From: Polaromonas sp.
GTDB taxonomy: Bacteria; Pseudomonadota; Gammaproteobacteria; Burkholderiales; Burkholderiaceae_C
NCBI RefSeq assembly: GCF_013817205.1
Contig: NZ_JACDDD010000009.1
Span: 1-64,000 of the forward strand
Length of the DNA stretch: 64,000 nucleotides
Reading direction: 5' to 3'
Part shown: piece after piece, positions 61,935 through 64,000 of the stretch
Position numbering within the stretch: position 1 is the stretch's first letter
Layout: every line of letters begins with the position of its first letter
The notes under the pieces: model-generated
The model's database searches: none
Seen by the model: the letters and a program-made list of their open reading frames with translations, nothing else
Told to the model about the DNA's origin: nothing
Made by a program: the position numbers and the translations under genes

Positions 61935-62129
61935 TCATTTGGGCAACTCCTTTTTCCCTGTGTTTGCAGTCGGCACGGGCAAGCGCCCCCGCTTCGCCAA
62001 TGCCTCGCGCAGCAGAAACTCAACCTGGGCGTTTGCGCTGCGCAAGTCCTGGGCGGCCAGGCGCTCGATCTCCGCCCAGAGGGCCGGATCGATTCGCAAC
62101 GGGAAAGACTTCTTGCCAGGGCTCGCCAT
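61935..62129 (-). CDS. Arc-type ribbon-helix-helix protein
   Basis: 64 residues from ATG 62129; an ATG at 62153 is also in frame. KKSFPLRIDPALWAEIERLA, AQDLRSANAQVEFLLREALA is the ribbon strand and two helices of an RHH dimer, with the basic pre-strand region of Arc/MetJ repressors. It follows the SPFH gene by 27 bases, a recurring pair in proteobacteria. It probably represses its own operon, where a 16-bp palindrome lies in the promoter. Confidence 0.82.
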   Translation of the reverse strand: MASPGKKSFPLRIDPALWAEIERLAAQDLRSANAQVEFLLREALAKRGRLPVPTANTGKKELPK

Positions 62130-62156
62130 CGGGCTAGTCTCAGGTCGATGCAACGC

Positions 62157-63053
62157 TCAGGTGTACAGCGTTCCCGTGTTGATCACGGGTTGCGCGTCGT
62201 TGTCTGAACACAGGACCACCAGCAGGTTGGACACCATGGAAGCCTTGCGTTCATCGTCCAGCGTCAGCAGGTTGCGCTCGGACAAACCCTTCAGCGCGGC
62301 TTCGACCATTCCCACGGCACCGGCAACAATCTGGTGCCTGGCGCTGACGATGGCTGTTGCTTGCTGCCGCCTCAGCATCACCTGCGCAATTTCCGGCGCG
62401 TAAGCCAGGTGAGTCAGCTTGGCGTCGAGCACCTCGACACCGGCGCTAACAAAGCGATGGTTCAACTCGTTCTTCAGGGCATCCGCCACGGTATCGAGAC
62501 CGGCGCGCAGCGTTGTTTCATCGGGGTCAAGGTCTTCACCCGTGTCATACGCATATTGCGTTGCCAGGTGGCGGATGGCTGCCTCGGCCTGGATGCTGAC
62601 GAACCGGGTGTAGTCGTCAATCTCGAAGACGGCGCGCGCGGTGTCCTGCACCCGCCAGACAACTGCGGCGCCAATCTCGACGGGGTTGCCTCGCTTGTCG
62701 TTGACCTTCAAGGCAGGGGTATGGAGGTTTCTGGCACGCAGCGATATCTTGCGGCCGCTTTGAAACGGGTTTGTCCACCGCAAGCCTTCGGAGCGGTCCG
62801 TTCCCTGGTATTTCCCGAACAGGGTGAGAACGATGCCTTCGTTGGGTTGCAGCATGTAAAGGCCTGACAGCAGGGCCGCGCTGGCCAGCACAAGGAGTAT
62901 GCCGACATAGACGGGCGCAAGTTGCCGCACAAGAACGAAGCCTCCCAGGGCCAGCAGGGCTACGGCCGCAAGGACCATGGAATAGCCGTTCAGGGAGTGA
63001 TAGCGAGCTTCCGTGCGTTCGAGGCGGTGTACATCGAGAGCTGGGTTGGTCAT
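62157..63053 (-). CDS. SPFH (stomatin/prohibitin-like) domain protein
   Basis: 298 residues from ATG 63053, with AGGAG upstream. Two N-terminal hydrophobic segments (MVLAAVALLALGGFVLVRQL, VGILLVLASAALLSGLYML) anchor it. The SPFH core includes NEGIVLTLFGKYQGTDRSEG, VWRVQDTARAVFEIDDYTRF, EAAIRHLATQYAYD, FVSAGVEVLDAKLTHLAYAP and EIAQVMLRRQQATAIV. Such proteins form membrane rings or scaffolds. The end segment mentions no protease motif, so it acts as a scaffold only. Confidence 0.9.
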   Translation of the reverse strand: MTNPALDVHRLERTEARYHSLNGYSMVLAAVALLALGGFVLVRQLAPVYVGILLVLASAALLSGLYMLQPNEGIVLTLFGKYQGTDRSEGLRWTNPFQSGRKISLRARNLHTPALKVNDKRGNPVEIGAAVVWRVQDTARAVFEIDDYTRFVSIQAEAAIRHLATQYAYDTGEDLDPDETTLRAGLDTVADALKNELNHRFVSAGVEVLDAKLTHLAYAPEIAQVMLRRQQATAIVSARHQIVAGAVGMVEAALKGLSERNLLTLDDERKASMVSNLLVVLCSDNDAQPVINTGTLYT

Positions 63054-63067
63054 GGAGGTCTCCTGAA

Positions 63068-63083
63068 AAAGTGATATCACTTT
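63068..63083 (-). promoter_or_regulatory. Perfect palindrome upstream of the SPFH-RHH operon
   Basis: AAAGTGATATCACTTT is a 16-bp perfect palindrome 15 bases ahead of the SPFH start, followed by a second half-site-like AATATCAAAA. It would cover the promoter and ribosome-site region, the place for autoregulation by the RHH protein encoded in the operon. Confidence 0.7.
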
Positions 63084-63369
63084 AATATCAAAAATTCTTG
63101 CTGTCAACAAGTTCTCACGGCGCCCACGCGGTGCTTTTCGGAAAACATAGGTCCTCTTCTTGTGCTGAAGCGCTGCCTTGGCGCGCGATAAGTCCTCTCC
63201 GGAATAGCGCCGTTTTCGCTGTCCGCCGCGTGTTTGGTGAGCCACATGTTTGTGACATCTGCGCGGGTGCGGTGATCGTGTAGTCTGTAGGGTCGTGCTG
63301 CCGTGCTGGGACCGACTGTCCGGCCCACGGCTGAAATTGAAGATTCATGCAAGCCCCTGATTGGTGCCA

Positions 63370-64000
63370 ATGTTTGCCTCGCTTTTCGCCATCGCGCTGC
63401 TCCACTGGGCCGTTCTTCTGGTACCCGGGTTCAATGTGGTGCTGCTGGCTCAACTCGCTGGTGCTCAAAGCCGCGCCGTGGCTTTTGCTGCCGTGGTGGG
63501 CATGACCACTGCGACTCTGGTCTGGGCGACGCTGGCTGTTTTGGGGATTGGCGCGGTGTTTTCCACCTTGCCGGTGTTGCGCCAAGGCGCGCAGATAGCG
63601 GGTGGGTTGTACCTGCTTTATCTGGCTTGCAACCTCTGGCGTTCGGGCACGTCGACGGCTTCCGTGGCCCCGCAGTCCTTGAGCCGGGCGGCGGCATTCC
63701 GGGTGGGTTTCATGACCAGTGCACTCAATCCCAAAATCGCGCTGTTTTATGGCAGCGTGTTCGCAACTGCCTTGCCGCCGTCGCCGTCCTGGCTGCATGT
63801 CGCCTGCGCCGTCGCTGTGGTGTACCTCAACTCCATCATCTGGCACACCAGCCTAGCGCTTGCCTTTTCGCAAAAATCCGTCCAGCAGGCCTATATGCGC
63901 AACCTGGCCCGCCTGACCAAGTTGTCGGGCGCGGTCATCGGCGCTTTCGGCCTTCGGCTGATCGTCGGGACGATTCAGGAACTGCGCGCCCGAATGCCCT
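63370..64000 (+). CDS. LysE-family amino-acid exporter (reaches window end)
   Basis: 210 codons are visible from ATG 63370 (MFASLFAIALLHWAVLLVPG). The LysE/RhtB signature is VPGFNVVLLAQLAGAQSRAV followed by GMTTATLVWATLAVLGI, and the central NPKIALFYGSVFATALPPSP. About six hydrophobic helices are present. The last base of the window is the first base of the codon after RARMP; the decayed copy at 61310-61417 has TGA at that point, so the gene is probably complete at 210 residues. The exported solute is unknown. The 286 bases before it, shared with the SPFH operon, contain no other recognisable element than the palindrome. Confidence 0.85.
   Translation, partial: MFASLFAIALLHWAVLLVPGFNVVLLAQLAGAQSRAVAFAAVVGMTTATLVWATLAVLGIGAVFSTLPVLRQGAQIAGGLYLLYLACNLWRSGTSTASVAPQSLSRAAAFRVGFMTSALNPKIALFYGSVFATALPPSPSWLHVACAVAVVYLNSIIWHTSLALAFSQKSVQQAYMRNLARLTKLSGAVIGAFGLRLIVGTIQELRARMP

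Noticed and set aside
61477-63053. SPFH-RHH operon as a toxin-antitoxin module
   Set aside because: The RHH protein resembles antitoxins, but no toxin fold is present in the operon.

Overview
The window looks like a chromosomal segment of a betaproteobacterium of the order Burkholderiales, most likely family Comamonadaceae (a Polaromonas, Rhodoferax or Variovorax relative). The grounds are the GC-rich coding bias, the gene families (MnmC, YggX, ImuA-ImuB-DnaE2, Ku-LigD, BrkB/YihY, TrxC), the DUF934-containing sulfate-assimilation operon, and a dispersed palindromic repeat of about 50 bp (core TTGATAGCTnnTnGCGCCC...ACAAGGGC) that I associate with this family. The genus is inference. I see no phage, insertion sequence, CRISPR array or rRNA. 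One tRNA gene is present.

Layout. 0.1-2.8 kb: tRNA-Asn, thiD, and an NADPH-ferredoxin reductase and 7Fe-type ferredoxin pair. 2.8-8.9 kb: assimilatory sulfate reduction operon (tauE-like, cysI, DUF934, cysH, cysD, cysN) with a palindromic promoter-region site. 9-14.8 kb: response-regulator-like protein, mnmC, yggX, yihY/brkB, two small proteins, trxC. 14.9-23.4 kb: two neighbouring 2OG-Fe(II) dioxygenases (one AlkB), two adjacent broken genes (extensin-like and DUF1697), PH-domain, HAD and DUF1003 proteins, a flavin reductase with an amino-acid permease, azoR with a divergent LysR regulator. 23.6-30.4 kb: a small lipoprotein, dsbB and the SOS mutasome operon imuA-imuB-dnaE2 behind a LexA-type box. 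30.5-33.6 kb: a two-gene signalling unit (haem-binding HAMP sensor plus Ser/Thr kinase-cyclase fusion). 33.7-38.5 kb: rlmB, DUF3237, a multi-domain zinc-ribbon protein, a split chromate transporter.

38.6-49.9 kb is catabolic. A MarR regulator is divergent from a tight five-gene operon: flavin reductase, a 2,5-dihydroxypyridine dioxygenase (NicX)-like enzyme, an alpha/beta hydrolase, an acyl-CoA-dehydrogenase-fold protein lacking the usual catalytic Glu, and a CoA ligase. It faces a beta-oxidation pair (fadB/fadJ-like and thiolase) and a further acyl-CoA dehydrogenase. I read the operon as an uncharacterised CoA-dependent (N-hetero)aromatic degradation route. 50-58.4 kb holds small envelope or stress-type proteins, a methyltransferase, two overlapping small lipoproteins and the Ku-LigD end-joining operon. 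58.5-64 kb holds a YgiQ-type radical SAM protein, a decayed lysE remnant, an SPFH-RHH operon with a perfect palindrome upstream, and a LysE transporter reaching the window end.

A cross-cutting theme is the dispersed repeat. I count eleven copies, and four of them supply codons to genes: the N-terminus of CysN, the C-terminus of a response-regulator-like protein, and two in-frame insertions in ImuB.
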